Below, in pieces: positions 9,968-19,353 of a stretch of 64,000 nucleotides of DNA (within the stretch, counting starts at the first letter, position 1; each line of letters begins with the position of its first letter). The stretch is from Streptomyces diastatochromogenes (GTDB taxonomy: Bacteria; Actinomycetota; Actinomycetes; Streptomycetales; Streptomycetaceae): positions 6,758,001 through 6,822,000 of the forward strand of contig JAPTYK010000001.1 in assembly GCA_026913215.1 (NCBI GenBank), in the 5' to 3' direction. A program made the translations under genes and the position numbers. The notes under the pieces were generated by a model. The model made no database searches. It was not told the origin of the DNA and was given only the letters and a program-made list of their open reading frames with translations.

Positions 9968-9994
9968 CGGCCGCCCTCCTCGCGAGGGCGGCCG
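9968..9994 (+). terminator. Terminator of the rpmE2-cobW-rpsR2 operon
   Basis: A perfect 11-bp GC-rich inverted repeat (CGGCCGCCCTC / GAGGGCGGCCG) with a 5-nt loop, 18 bases after the rpsR2 stop. Confidence 0.75.
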
Positions 9995-10044
9995 CGCGGC
10001 GGCGCCGAGGAGGGGATGTCAGGGGCGGGTCCTACGCTGGGCGG

Positions 10045-10532
10045 GTGACAGCGGACAACAGGCCTCTGGCCGTCTTCGATCTCGACAACACGCTGGCCGG
10101 CACCGCGCACCGCCAGCACTTCCTGGAGCGCAGGCCCAAGGACTGGGAGGGGTTCTTCGGGGCGGCGCCCGACGATCCGCCGCTGGAGGAGGGCGTGGCG
10201 CTGTGCCGCGAGGCGGCCGGGGAGTGCGAGGTGGTGTACCTCACCGGGCGGCCCGAGCGCTGCCGCCGCGCGACCGTGGAGTGGCTGGCCGGGCAGGGGC
10301 TGCCGGAGGGGCCGTGCACATGCGCCGCAACCGCGACTTCCGGCCGGCGCGGGTGACGAAGGTGGAGATCCTGCGCCGGCTCGCCGCCGACCGTGTGGTC
10401 AGGATGCTGGTCGACGACGACCCGGCGGTGTGCGACGCGGCCGAGGCGGCGGGCTTCGACGTCGTGCGGGCCCGCTGGGCGGAGCCCTCCGAGGCGCTGA
10501 GGGAGGCTCAGGAGAAGGAGGGCCGCACCTGA
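10045..10532 (+). CDS. HAD-superfamily phosphatase, one frameshift
   Basis: HAD motif I is FDLDNTLA (nucleophile Asp and DxDxT), motif II is VVYLTGRPE, and motif IV is MLVDDDPAV. The layout resembles the polynucleotide-kinase phosphatase or LNS2-type HADs of about 160 residues. The frame breaks at the G run 10308-10311 between LAGQGLPEG and VHMRRNRDFRPARV; adding one G joins them. It should hydrolyse a phosphate ester in the cytoplasm, but the substrate is unknown. The gene stands alone between the rpsR2 terminator and the convergent dodecin. Confidence 0.82.
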
Positions 10533-10548
10533 GGCCGGGCGGAGCGGC

Positions 10549-10764
10549 TCAGTCCTCGCCCTCCAGCCGGAAGCCGACCTTCAGGCCGACCTGGTAGTGC
10601 TCGATCGTGCCGTCGACGAGGTGGCCGCGTACCTGCGTCACCTCGAACCAGTCCAGTCCCCGCAGGGTCTGCGAGGCGCGCTCGATGCCGTTGCGGATGG
10701 CCTGGTCGACGCCCTCCGTGGACGTGCCGACGATCTCGGTGACGCGGTAGGTGTGATTCGACAT
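10549..10764 (-). CDS. Dodecin family flavin-binding protein
   Basis: An intact 71-residue protein with the dodecin signature: NHTYRVTEIVGTST, VDQAIRNGIERASQTLRGLDWFE and a C-terminal YQVGLKVGFRLE strand. The Trp in LDWFE is the residue that stacks on the flavin. Dodecins assemble as dodecamers that store or buffer riboflavin and FMN. It converges with the HAD phosphatase gene (16 bases apart). Confidence 0.93.
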   Translation of the reverse strand: MSNHTYRVTEIVGTSTEGVDQAIRNGIERASQTLRGLDWFEVTQVRGHLVDGTIEHYQVGLKVGFRLEGED

Positions 10765-10913
10765 GGGGGCCGAACTCCTCTCGGTGCGGTCCCTCCACGG
10801 TGCCCCAGGGCGCGTCGGCGCGCGACACGACGGGGGCCGGGTGACCCGCGGGTAACTACCGACGGTAACGAACGGGGGTGTCCGTCCGGGCGGGGAGCGG
10901 GTTCGTCAAGGAC

Positions 10914-10942
10914 TTGACCATCTCGTTGGTCCAGACCAGAAT
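10914..10942 (+). promoter_or_regulatory. Promoter of the DasA-like gene with a DasR (dre) operator in the spacer
   Basis: TTGACC (10914-10919) and CAGAAT (10937-10942) are 17 bases apart. The spacer holds the palindrome TGGTCCAGACCA (10927-10938), which differs at one position from the dre core TGGTCTAGACCA bound by DasR, the GlcNAc-responsive GntR regulator. DasR binding here would block polymerase. The assignment rests on the match and on the downstream solute-binding gene. Confidence 0.75.
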
Positions 10943-11041
10943 CCAGGCCACATACCCGCGCGAACACCCCGTTCGGTCCCCCCATGCCGGGTCAGCCCCC
11001 CATGCGCACGACCCCGTGCTGAACCGCGGAAGGTGACCCCC

Positions 11042-12292
11042 GTGAAGAACCGCCATCTCGCCTGCCCCCTCGCCGCCGCCGCCGCGCTCGCCCTCGCGGG
11101 CTGCGGGCTGCTCCCGGGCGGCGACGGCGGGACGAAGACCGTGCACGTCTGGCTCATGCGGGACAGCGTCAGCGAGGACTTCCTCTCGCGCTTCACCGAG
11201 GCGTACGAGAAGGAGCACAGCGGGGTCGAGCTCGACTTCACCATCCAGGAGTGGACCGGCATCGGCAAGAAGGTCACCGAGGCGATCCAGGGCTCCGGCG
11301 GCCCCGACGTCATCGAGGTCGGCAACACCCAGGTCGCCCAGTACGCCGACACCGACAAGCTCTTCGACCTCACCCTGGAGTCGGTCCGCGACCTCGGCCG
11401 CGAGGACTGGCTGCCCGGCCTCGCCGAGCCCGGCAGCATCTCCGGATCCCAGTACGGCATCCCCTGGTACGCGGCCAACCGCATCGTCATCTACAACAAG
11501 GACCTGTTCGCCGCCGCCGGCATCGACCAGCCGCCGGCCACCCGCGAGCAGTGGCTCGACGACACCGAGAAGCTCGACGAGGACGGCTCCCAGGGCATCT
11601 ACCTCGCCGGACAGGACTGGTACACCCTCGCCGGCTTCGTCTGGGACGAGGGCGGCGAGCTCGCCGTCGACAAGGGCGGCCAGTGGACCGGCGCGCTCGA
11701 CAGCCCGGCCGCCCAGCGCGGCATGGCCTTCTACAAGAAGCTCCAGGCCCTCGGCGACGGCCCGAAGAACGCCGACGAGCAGACCCCGCCGCAGGCCGAC
11801 GTCTTCGCCAAGGGCGACGTCGCCCAGCTCATCGCCACCCCCAGCGCCGTCGCCGCCATCCTCAAGGCCAACCCGGGCCTCAAGGACAAGCTCGGCTACT
11901 TCCCGATACCCGGCAAGAAGGCCGGCCAGCCCTGCGCCGTCTTCACCGGCGGCTCCGACCTCATCATCCCGGAGAACGCCCCCGACCGCGGCGCGGCCCT
12001 CGACGTCGTCAAGGCGCTCGCCGGCGAGAAGTGGCAGTCCGAACTCGCCCGCACCATGGGCTACGTGCCCAACAAGAAGAACCTCGCCTCCGTCGTCGCC
12101 GGCCAGGAGGCCACCGCCGTCATGGCGAAGGGCGCCGCGCGCGGCCGCGCCACCCCCAACTCCCCGCAGTGGGCGGACGTCGAGGCCGACAACCCCATCA
12201 AGCCGTACATGACGGCCGTCCTCCAGGGCGCGGACCCCGTCAAGGCCGCCAGGAAGGCATCGACCGCGATCACGGAGACCCTCGCCGAATAG
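11042..12292 (+). CDS. DasA/NgcE-like sugar-binding lipoprotein of an ABC importer
   Basis: An intact 416-residue extracellular solute-binding protein. A lipoprotein signal (lipobox ALAGC) is followed by the family 1 fold: VHVWLMRDSVSEDFLSRF, PDVIEVGNTQVAQYADT, YGIPWYAANRIVIYNKDLF and SDLIIPENAPDRGAALD. The wording WLM, EWTGI and EIGNTQ-like motifs are close to DasA, the N,N'-diacetylchitobiose binding protein. The GTG at 11042 was preferred over 11033 because GGAAGG lies eight bases upstream. No permease follows, so it would have to share permeases encoded elsewhere, plus the common ATPase MsiK. The dre site in its promoter points to an amino-sugar ligand. Confidence 0.88.
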   Translation: MKNRHLACPLAAAAALALAGCGLLPGGDGGTKTVHVWLMRDSVSEDFLSRFTEAYEKEHSGVELDFTIQEWTGIGKKVTEAIQGSGGPDVIEVGNTQVAQYADTDKLFDLTLESVRDLGREDWLPGLAEPGSISGSQYGIPWYAANRIVIYNKDLFAAAGIDQPPATREQWLDDTEKLDEDGSQGIYLAGQDWYTLAGFVWDEGGELAVDKGGQWTGALDSPAAQRGMAFYKKLQALGDGPKNADEQTPPQADVFAKGDVAQLIATPSAVAAILKANPGLKDKLGYFPIPGKKAGQPCAVFTGGSDLIIPENAPDRGAALDVVKALAGEKWQSELARTMGYVPNKKNLASVVAGQEATAVMAKGAARGRATPNSPQWADVEADNPIKPYMTAVLQGADPVKAARKASTAITETLAE

Positions 12293-12366
12293 CATTCAGC
12301 GTTCGCACACCCGCGAGCCCCCGGACGGTCATGTCGAATCCAGCCGGCGACGGGAGAAGTAAGGAG

Positions 12367-12391
12367 CCGGGCCACCGCGCACGCGGCCCGG
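12367..12391 (+). terminator. Possible terminator after the DasA-like gene
   Basis: CCGGGCC (12367-12373) pairs with GGCCCGG (12385-12391), with additional imperfect pairing inside. It sits between the DasA-like stop and the next ribosome site. Confidence 0.4.
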
Positions 12392-12430
12392 TCCCGCCCC
12401 TTCCCCTTCCGTCCGCCGGAGGAGTCCGCC

Positions 12431-13266
12431 ATGTCCGTACCGACGCGCACGCTCGCCGTCCCCGCACCGCCCCAGGCCGTCTCCGTACCGCCCCTGGCCG
12501 TCCCCGCGCAGCCCCAGGCCCCGGCCGAGCGGCCCGCCCCCGGTACGTCGTCGGCCTCGCCCGGGACCAGGAGGACGTGCGGGCCGCCCAGCGGCTGCGC
12601 CACCAGGTCTTCGCCGGTGAGATGGGCGCCCTGCTCGACGGCCCCGAGCCCGGCCTGGACGGCGACGCCTTCGACGCGTACTGCGACCACCTCCTGGTAC
12701 GGGAGGAGGGCACCGGCGAGGTCGTCGGCACCTACCGGATCCTGCCGCCCGAGCGGGCCGCTGTCGCCGGACGCCTCTACTCCGAGAGCGAGTTCGACCT
12801 CACCCGGCTCGCCCCCGTCCGGCACGACCTGGTGGAGGTCGGCCGCTCCTGCGTCCACCCCGCCCACCGCAACGGCGCCGTGATCGCCCTCATCTGGGCC
12901 GGACTCGCCCGCTACATGACCCGCACCGGCCACAACTGGCTCGCCGGCTGCTGCTCGATCCCGCTCGCCGACGGCGGCACCCTCGCCGCCGCCACCTGGG
13001 ACACCGTCAAGGACAAGCACCTCGCCCCCGAGGAGTACTGGGTCACCCCGCACAAGCTGTGGAGCCCCGCCGGCGTCGCCCGCCCCGAGGGCCGCACCGA
13101 ACTCCCGCCGCTGCTCCGCGGCTACCTGCGGCTCGGCGCCTGGGTCTGCGGAGCCCCCGCGCACGACCCCGACTTCGGCACCGCCGACCTCTACGTCCTG
13201 CTCTCGCTGCGCCGCACCAACCCGCGCTACCTCAACCACTTCCTCTCGCTCGTCCCCGCGTCGTGA
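12431..13266 (+). CDS. OlsB-like N-acyltransferase (GNAT/hemolysin-like), one frameshift
   Basis: After a Pro-rich N-terminal stretch the frame slips at the C run 12537-12541. The acyltransferase domain then begins RYVVGLARDQEDVRAAQRLR, followed by HQVFAGEMGALLD, YCDHLLVREEGTGEVVGTYR, EVGRSCVHPAHRNGAVI and LAGCCSIPLADG. This is the PF13444 family of ornithine alpha-N-acyltransferases, which attach a 3-hydroxyacyl chain from acyl-ACP to ornithine. GGAGGAG lies six bases before the ATG. Its TGA overlaps the GTG of the PlsC-like gene, the usual olsB-olsA arrangement for ornithine lipids. The product is inferred from family and pairing. Confidence 0.82.
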
Positions 13267-14157
13267 CCGGCGCCACGGCCCTCTCGCCGTGGCTCCCACG
13301 GCGCCCTGCACCCCAGGCCGCTGCGCCGTCCACCCGGACACCGGACGTGACGACCCCGCCGGACGGGCCGGTGCCGTCCGTGCCGCGGTCCGGCTGACCG
13401 CCGGGACCGGGCGGTCCTCCTCGGCGTCCTGCTCGCCCCTGCCGCGGCGCTCCTCCCGGCGGCCGCCCGCCTCGCCCTCGTCCGGGGCTGGGTGCGGGCG
13501 GTGGTCCGCGCCTTCGGCGTACGCGTCCGGTACGAGGGGACGGCCGGCGCGGTCACCGGCCCGCTCCTCGTCGTCGCCAACCACGTCTCCTGGCTGGACA
13601 TCCCCCTCGTCGCGGCCGTGCTGCCCGGCCGGATGGTGGCCAAGACGGAGGTCCGCCACTGGCCCGTCCTCGGCACGCTCGCCGCCTTCGGCGGCACCCT
13701 CTTCCTCGACCGCGACCGGCTCAGGGCCCTGCCCGGCGCGGTGCGGGAGATGGCCGGGTGCTCGCCGGCGGGGGCCGGGTGGTCGTCTTCCCGAGGGGTC
13801 GACCTGGTGCGGACGGGACCGGGGCGCTTCCGCCCGGCCGCGTTCCAGGCCGCCCTGGACGCCGGCTGCGCCGTGCTGCCGGTACGGATCGACTACCGGC
13901 CCACCGACGCGGCGGCGTACGTCGGGGACGACCCGCTCGGGGCGTCACTGTGGCGGGTCGTCACCGCACGGGACATGGTCGCCCATATTCGAATACTGGA
14001 TCCGATACCCAGTGTTCGATATCCCGACCGCCGGGCCCTGGCCTCGGCGGCTCAGCTCGCCGTGGCCAGCGACAGCGCGAACCTGCCCTCGCCGTCGGTC
14101 CACCAGCGGGTCAGTTCGAGGTCCGCCGCCGCCAGCTCCTCCCGTACGCCCGCCTGA
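13263..14157 (+). CDS. PlsC/OlsA-like 1-acyl-glycerol/ornithine acyltransferase, about five frameshifts
   Basis: The HX4D catalytic motif is intact (VVANHVSWLDIP), and the second motif FPEGST appears when two single missing bases near 13757 and 13790 are allowed for. Other slips lie near 13299, 13420 and 13815; each looks like one lost base in a short G or C run. The enzyme would O-acylate lyso-ornithine lipid from the preceding OlsB step, or act as a general lysophospholipid acyltransferase. A membrane-associated N-terminus (LLAPAAALLPAAARLALV) is expected. As read, the gene runs ~105 bases into convergent egtD; the true end is probably earlier, hidden by another slip. Confidence 0.8.
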
Positions 14158-15015
14158 CGGAACTTCGCCGACACCTCCGTCCGCATCTCCTCGCCCGCCG
14201 CGAACGGCACCACGAGATCCAGCTCCGGGATCTTCACGGTCAGCGCGCGGCGGGCGCGCAGCCGCATCTCGATCCACTCCCGCTCGGCGTCCCACACCGC
14301 CACGTGCTCGAAGGCGGCCGGATCGGCGTCCGCGCCCAGCTCCCGGTCGATCACGGACAGGACGTTCTTGTTGAACTCGGCCGTCACCCCGGCCGCGTCG
14401 TCATAGGCGGCCACGAGCGTGGCCTCGTCCTTCACCAGGTCCGTGCCGAGCAGCAGCGCGTCGCCCGGCGCGAGCATCGCGCGGACCGAGCGCAGGAAGG
14501 TCCGCCGCTCGGCGGGGAGCAGATTGCCGATCGTGCCCCGAGGAAGGCCACCAGGCGCGGCCCCGGCGTCCCCGGCAGCGCGAGCCCCGGGTGAAGTCGG
14601 CGACGAGCGCGTGCACCCACAGGTCCGGGCGGTCCGCGAGCAGCGTCTCGGCCGCTCCGACGAGGGCCGACTCGCTCACGTCCACCGGCACGTACGCGTC
14701 CAGACCCGGAAGCAGCGCGTCGATCAGGAACCGCGTCTTCTCGGAGGAGCCGGAACCCAGCTCCACCAGGGTCCGGGCCCCGGTCGCGGCGGCGATCTCC
14801 GGCGCCCGCGCGACCAGGATCTCCCGCTCCGCGCGCGTGGGGTAGTACTCGGGCAGCCGGGTGATCTCCTCGAAGAGCTCGCTGCCCCGGGCGTCGTAGA
14901 ACCACTTGGGCGGCAGCTCCTTGGGGGAGCGGGACAGACCGTGGAGGACGTCGGCGCGCAGATCGGCGCTCGCGGCGTCGGGGGCGAGGGTGCGGGTCAG
15001 CTGGAACGGGCTCAC
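14052..15015 (-). CDS. egtD: EgtD, histidine N-alpha-methyltransferase of ergothioneine synthesis, two frameshifts
   Basis: EgtD trimethylates histidine to hercynine with SAM. The N-terminal part shows PKELPPKWFYDARGSELFEEI, LVELGSGSSEKTRFLIDAL (SAM site) and YVPVDVSESAL. After two missing Gs (near 14585 and 14541) the rest follows as TIGNLLPAERRTFL, MLAPGDALLLGTDLVKD and FNKNVLSVIDRELGAD, ending at 14052. The GTG at 15015 overlaps the egtC stop (GTGA). It is the last gene of egtABCD and converges on the PlsC-like gene. Confidence 0.93.
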
Positions 15016-15760
15016 GCGGACGGCTCCTTGAGCGGGGTGAGGTGACGTCCGCGCGGTCGGCGGTGACGAGCGTGTGCTCGGGCACCTCCCGCCAGCGCGG
15101 ATCGTCGTCGTACGGTTCGGAGGCCACGACCGTCCGGCCGTGGCCCGACAGACACCAGAGGCTGTTCCGCCAGGACGTCGCCGCGATCAGCTCCCCGTCG
15201 GTCAGCAGCAGGTTCAGCCGGGAACCGGGGCCGCGGCCGCGACCTCCCGCACCGTGTCGCCGAGGGCGGTCCCCGGCGCGTCCCCGGCCCGCAGCCGGTG
15301 CAGCACGAGCGCCCAGAGCAGCGCCGAGTCGGTGCGCGCCTCCAGTCGCAGCAGCTCCCCGGCCGACAGCGCCCCGGCGAGCGCCGCGAGGGAGTCCGGC
15401 CAGCCCCGACGGCGCCGTTGTGGCTGAACAGCCAGGGCCCGGCGGCGAACGGAGCCGCCGCGGCCTCCCCGTCGGCGCCGGGGAACGTGGCCCCCGGACC
15501 GCCCCGAGGAAGGCCCCGGAGCGCACCACCCGGGCGAGGTCCGCGAAGGACAGGTCGCCCCAGATCGGGCCGGCCCGCCGGTACCGCGCGGGTACCGGAT
15601 CCCCCTCGGCGTACCAGCCGACGCCGAAGCCGTCGGCGTTCACCACGCCGCTGTCCTGCGTACGCGGCTCCCAGGACTGGCGCAGCAGGGCGTGCGCCGG
15701 CCGGACGAGCAGGTCCCCCAGCGCCACCGGCCCGCCCACGTACGCGAGATGACGGCACAT
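15012..15760 (-). CDS. egtC: EgtC, gamma-glutamyl hercynylcysteine S-oxide hydrolase, four frameshifts
   Basis: A class II glutamine amidotransferase; the catalytic Cys is residue 2 of the start MCRHLAYVGG. It removes the gamma-glutamyl group in ergothioneine synthesis. Motifs in order: NADGFGVGWYAEGDPVPARYR, GPIWGDLSFADLAR, GPWLFSHNGAV, RLNLLLTDGELIAATSW and EPYDDDPRWREVPEHTLV. Single missing bases near 15492, 15408, 15228 and 15043 split these between frames. The ATG at 15760 overlaps the egtB TGA. Confidence 0.92.
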
Positions 15761-17082
15761 CAGTCGAGCTCCGCGGTCCGCGCCGTCCGGAAGCCGGAGA
15801 AGATCTGGCGCCGCACCGGAAGGTCCCAGTTGCGGAAGGTGCCCCGGCAGGCGACCGGGTCCACCGCGAACGAACCGCCCCGCAGCACCTTGTGCTCCGG
15901 GCCGAAGAACACCTCCGAGTACTCCTTGTACGGGAAGGGGGTGAACCCCGGATACGGCAGGAAGTCGCTCGCCGTCCACTCCCACACGTCACCGATCAGC
16001 TGCCGTACGCCGAGGGGCGAGGCCCCCGCCGGATAGCTGCCCGCCGGCGCGGGGCGCAGGTGCCGCTGCCCGAGGTTGGCGTGCTCCGGACCCGGATCCG
16101 CGTCGCCCCACGGATAGCGGCGCGAGCGCCCGGACACCGGGTCGTGGCGGGCTGCCTTCTCCCACTCCGCCTCGGTCGGGAGCCGCCGCCCCGCCCAGCG
16201 CGCGTAGGCGTCCGCCTCGTACCAGCTGACGTGCAGGACCGGCTCCTCCTCGGGCACCGGCTCCGTCACCCCGAAGCGGCGGCGCAGCCACTGCCCGCCG
16301 TCCCGGCGCCAGAACAGCGGGGCCCCGATGCCGTGCTCCCGGATCTGCGCCCAGCCCTCCGGCCGCCACCAGCGGCGGTCCGTGTAGCCGCCGTCGGCCA
16401 TGAAGGCGAGGTAGGAGCCGTTCGTGACGGGGTGGTGTCGATGTGGAAGGCGGGGACGACCCGGGCGTGCGCCGGCCGTTCGTTGTCCAGGGCCCACGGC
16501 TCGTCCGAGGTCCCCATGGTGAACGGGCCCCGGGGACGAGGACTTCGGTGGGCAGTGGACCGGACCGCAGGACCGGCGGCGGGGAGCGGTCAGCGCCGCC
16601 GGACCCTTCCGCAGCTGATGGGTGATCAGCATCGTCTCGTCGTGCTGCTGTTCGTGCTGGGCGATCATGCCGAACGCGAAGCCCGCGTCGACCAGCGGCC
16701 GTCCCTCCAGCGGGGTGCTCTCCAGGACGTCGAGCACCCGGGTCCGCACGTCGGCGGCATAGGCCCGCGCCTCGCCGGGCGCGAGCAGCGGCAGCGACGG
16801 ACGGCTCGCGCGCGGATGCTGGAAGGCGTCGTACAGCGAGTCGATCTCGGGCCGCAGCGCCTCGCGCCCCGCGACGGCCCGCCACAGCCACTGCTCCTCC
16901 TGGTTCCCGATGTGCGCCAGGTCCCAGACCAGCGGAGACATCAACGGTGAGTGCTGCGCCGTGAGTTCGCCGTCCTCCACGCAGGAGGTGAGGAGCGCGG
17001 TGCGGTCCCGCGCGACGGTCAGGGCGTCGAGGGCCCGCCGCCGCAGGGACTCGGGATCCGCTCCCGTCCCGGTCGCGGTCAT
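15760..17082 (-). CDS. egtB: EgtB, iron-dependent hercynylcysteine sulfoxide synthase, three frameshifts
   Basis: EgtB uses O2 and a mononuclear iron to join hercynine and gamma-glutamylcysteine. The N-terminal DinB-like domain carries the iron-binding HxxxHxE as AQHEQQHDET (residues ~140-150) with MSPLVWDLAHIGNQEEQWLW. The C-terminal FGE-sulfatase-like domain follows: HVSWYEADAYARWAGRRLPT, EAEWEKAARHD, YPWGD and IGDVWEWTASDF. Between 16430 and 16565 the frame passes through all three frames and returns; that stretch holds the conserved FTMGTSDEPWALDNERPAH. The ATG overlaps the egtA stop (ATGA). Confidence 0.95.
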   Translation of the reverse strand: MTATGTGADPESLRRRALDALTVARDRTALLTSCVEDGELTAQHSPLMSPLVWDLAHIGNQEEQWLWRAVAGREALRPEIDSLYDAFQHPRASRPSLPLLAPGEARAYAADVRTRVLDVLESTPLEGRPLVDAGFAFGMIAQHEQQHDETMLITHQLRKGPAALTAPRRRSCGPVHCPPKSSSPGPVHHGDLGRAVGPGQRTAGARPGRPRLPHRHHPVTNGSYLAFMADGGYTDRRWWRPEGWAQIREHGIGAPLFWRRDGGQWLRRRFGVTEPVPEEEPVLHVSWYEADAYARWAGRRLPTEAEWEKAARHDPVSGRSRRYPWGDADPGPEHANLGQRHLRPAPAGSYPAGASPLGVRQLIGDVWEWTASDFLPYPGFTPFPYKEYSEVFFGPEHKVLRGGSFAVDPVACRGTFRNWDLPVRRQIFSGFRTARTAELD

Positions 17083-18335
17083 GACGTCACCACCTCGAAG
17101 TCGTCGGCCGGGCAGCTCCCGGGGATCACGTACCGCTCGTGGAAGGCGGCGACCGCCCGCCGCACCTGCTCGCTCGCCCCGATCCGGGGCAGCGCGTCGA
17201 GCGCGGCGGAGAACACCGCGCGGGCGGCGGCGTGCAGCCCGGGATCGGCGAGGCCGTCACGCGCCGCCGTCTCCCAGAGCGGATTGCGCGGGGCGGGACC
17301 GGGACCCGCCTGCTCCGCGAGCGGCTTCACCGCCCGGTACACGGCCTCCGCCGCCTCCGGGTCCTCGAACACCGCCGTCGTCACCGCCACCGGCACCATC
17401 CAGCCGTCCGGGCCCGACTGCGCGTCCACCATCCGCAGCTCCAGATGGCCGCGCGGCCGCACCGGCGGGAACAGCGTCGTCATGTGATAGCGCAGGTCGT
17501 CGGCGTCGGCCGGGCGCGGCAGACCCGTCCGCAGCCACTCCCGGAAGGTCAGCCCCACCGGCACCGCCCACGGCCCCTCCTCGGCCCGTACGCACATCAC
17601 CGGGGTGTCCAGGACGTGCGCCGCCCACTCCGCGCGCGGCTCCCGTCCGGCGGCGGAGCGAGCGCCCGCCGGGGGTCGAGGTCCGCCCACAGGGCCTGCC
17701 GCGTCGAGCGCCAGCCGGTGCGCCGTCCGCCGTGCACCGGGGAGTTGGCGAACGCCCCCACCAGCACCGCGCCGAGCAGATGGGCGAGCTGCCAGCGCCG
17801 GTGGTAGCCGAGCGGACCCGGCTCCTCCAGACCGGCGTCCAGGCAGATCTGCACCGAGGCCGAATCGCACATCATCGCCCGCCCCGACGGCCCGGTCCGG
17901 CCGAGCGCGGTCTCCATCGCGTCGTACCGCGGCTCGTGCAGGACCCGGTCGCGCGGCGCGTGCCAGGGGTCCACCCGTAACCGCTGAGGGTCAGACCGAG
18001 CGGCCCGAGCGCCGCCCGCACCGCGCGCAGGTCGGCGGCGAGCGAGTCGAGGCACTCCATCAGGGAGCCGGCCGGACGCGAGCTGAGCTCCAGCTGCCCG
18101 CCGGGTTCGAACGTGAGGGCCGACACCAGGGGCACGGCCCGTACGGTGTCGAGCGCGGCCGCGAGCCTCGGCGGCCGTACGGGAAGACGGGGGTCACGCA
18201 GCTCGTGCACGAGCCACTCCAGCTCCACCCCACCGTGCGGGGCGGACCCGTCTTGAAACAGATACATCGCAGCAGGTCCTCCGCCTCCGCCTCGGTCAGA
18301 GGGGGGCCGCCGCGCGGTATGCCGCTGGGCGACAT
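17079..18335 (-). CDS. egtA: EgtA, glutamate-cysteine ligase of ergothioneine synthesis, three frameshifts
   Basis: EgtA makes gamma-glutamylcysteine, the sulfur donor used by EgtB. The start at 18335 has a strong AGGAGGTG site. Order of segments: LTEAEAEDLLRCICFKTG, VELEWLVHELRDPRLPVRPP, SALTFEPGGQLELSSRP, DRVLHEPRYDAMETALGRTG, MMCDSASVQICLDAG, HRRWQLAHLLGAVLVGAFAN and RYHMTTLFPPVRPRGHLELR. Slips lie near 18247, 17972 and 17660. It heads a tightly overlapping egtABCD operon. egtE, for the C-S lyase step, is absent here, as is common because other PLP lyases can substitute. Confidence 0.93.
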
Positions 18336-18515
18336 CCGTGCACCTCCTGGTCCTCGGGTCGAACTGCTGCTTCCACCTAAAGCCACCGCCGGGCAGCGTG
18401 CAAGAGCGCCCCGCGCCGGGCCCCTGCGCCCCCTGTGCCCCTGCGTGTCCGGTTTTCCCCGCAGCCCCGTAAAACCCGTTGCCCCCACCGTGGCGAAACG
18501 ATCACTCTGGAGGAC

Positions 18516-19344
18516 ATGAGCGCACGACTGCGCGCGATCGCGCGGCAGACCGAGGAGATCGTCGCGGCGGGCCGCTACCGCGCCCCCGACGGACGTACGG
18601 TCTCCCTGGCCGAAGACCTGGCGGCCGCCCTCTCCGGCACCCGCCTCCACGGCCCCGGACCCGTCCCGGTCACCCCGGACACCGACCGCGTCCCCACCCT
18701 CGCCGTCACCCCCGAGAGCAGCCTCGCCGCCGCCCGCCGCATGACCACGACGACCCCCGCCCACCCGGTCGCCGTCCTGAACTTCGCCTCGGCCCGCAAC
18801 CCGGGCGGCGGCTACCTCAACGGCGCCCAGGCCCAGGAGGAGGCCCTCTGCCGGGCCTCCGCCCTCCACTCCACCCTGCTGCGCGTCCCCGAGTACTACG
18901 CCCACCACCGGGCAGAGAGGGACGCCTTCTACACCGACCGGGTCATCCACTCGCCCCGGGTCCCCGTCTTCCGCGACGACCGCGGCGCCCTGCTCCCCGA
19001 GCCCTTCACGGTCGGCTTCCTCACCTCCCCGCGCCCAACGCGGGCGTCGTCCGCCGCCGGACCCCGAGCTCGCCGACCGCCTCCCCGCCGCCCTCGCCTC
19101 CCGCGCCGAACGCGTCCTGGAGACGGCCGCCGCGACCGGCTACCGCCGACTCGTCCTCGGCGCCTGGGGCTGCGGCGTCTTCCAGAACGACCCGGCCCGG
19201 GTCGCGGCCGCCTTCACCGCCCTCCTCACCGGCGAGGGCCGCTTCTCCGGCCACTTCGAGGAGGTCGTCTTCGCCGTCCTGGACCGCGCCTCCGGCACCC
19301 CCACCCTCGCCGCGTTCCGGCGGGTCCTGGGCGGGAGCGCCTGA
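18516..19344 (+). CDS. Microbial-type poly(ADP-ribose) glycohydrolase (TIGR02452 family), two frameshifts
   Basis: The catalytic signature of bacterial PARG is intact: ARNPGGGYLNGAQAQEEALC (GGG-X6-QEE). It is preceded by a helical N-terminal section (RLRAIARQTEEIVAAGRY), as in Thermomonospora PARG. Flanking motifs are VAVLNFASARN, SALHSTLL and VIHSPRVPVFRDD. Two single-base losses near 19030 and 19060 split the C-terminus, which continues APNAGVVRR, RLVLGAWGCGVFQNDP and VVFAVLDRASGT. The enzyme hydrolyses poly(ADP-ribose) or ADP-ribose adducts. The ATG at 18516 has GGAGG close upstream. The gene is divergent from egtA. Confidence 0.9.
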
Positions 19345-19353
19345 CCGGGACGG

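Noticed and set aside
13263..14157. Programmed ribosomal frameshifting in the PlsC-like gene
   Set aside because: About five shifts in one gene, with no slippery heptamer or conserved stimulator seen; the same pattern occurs in unrelated genes.
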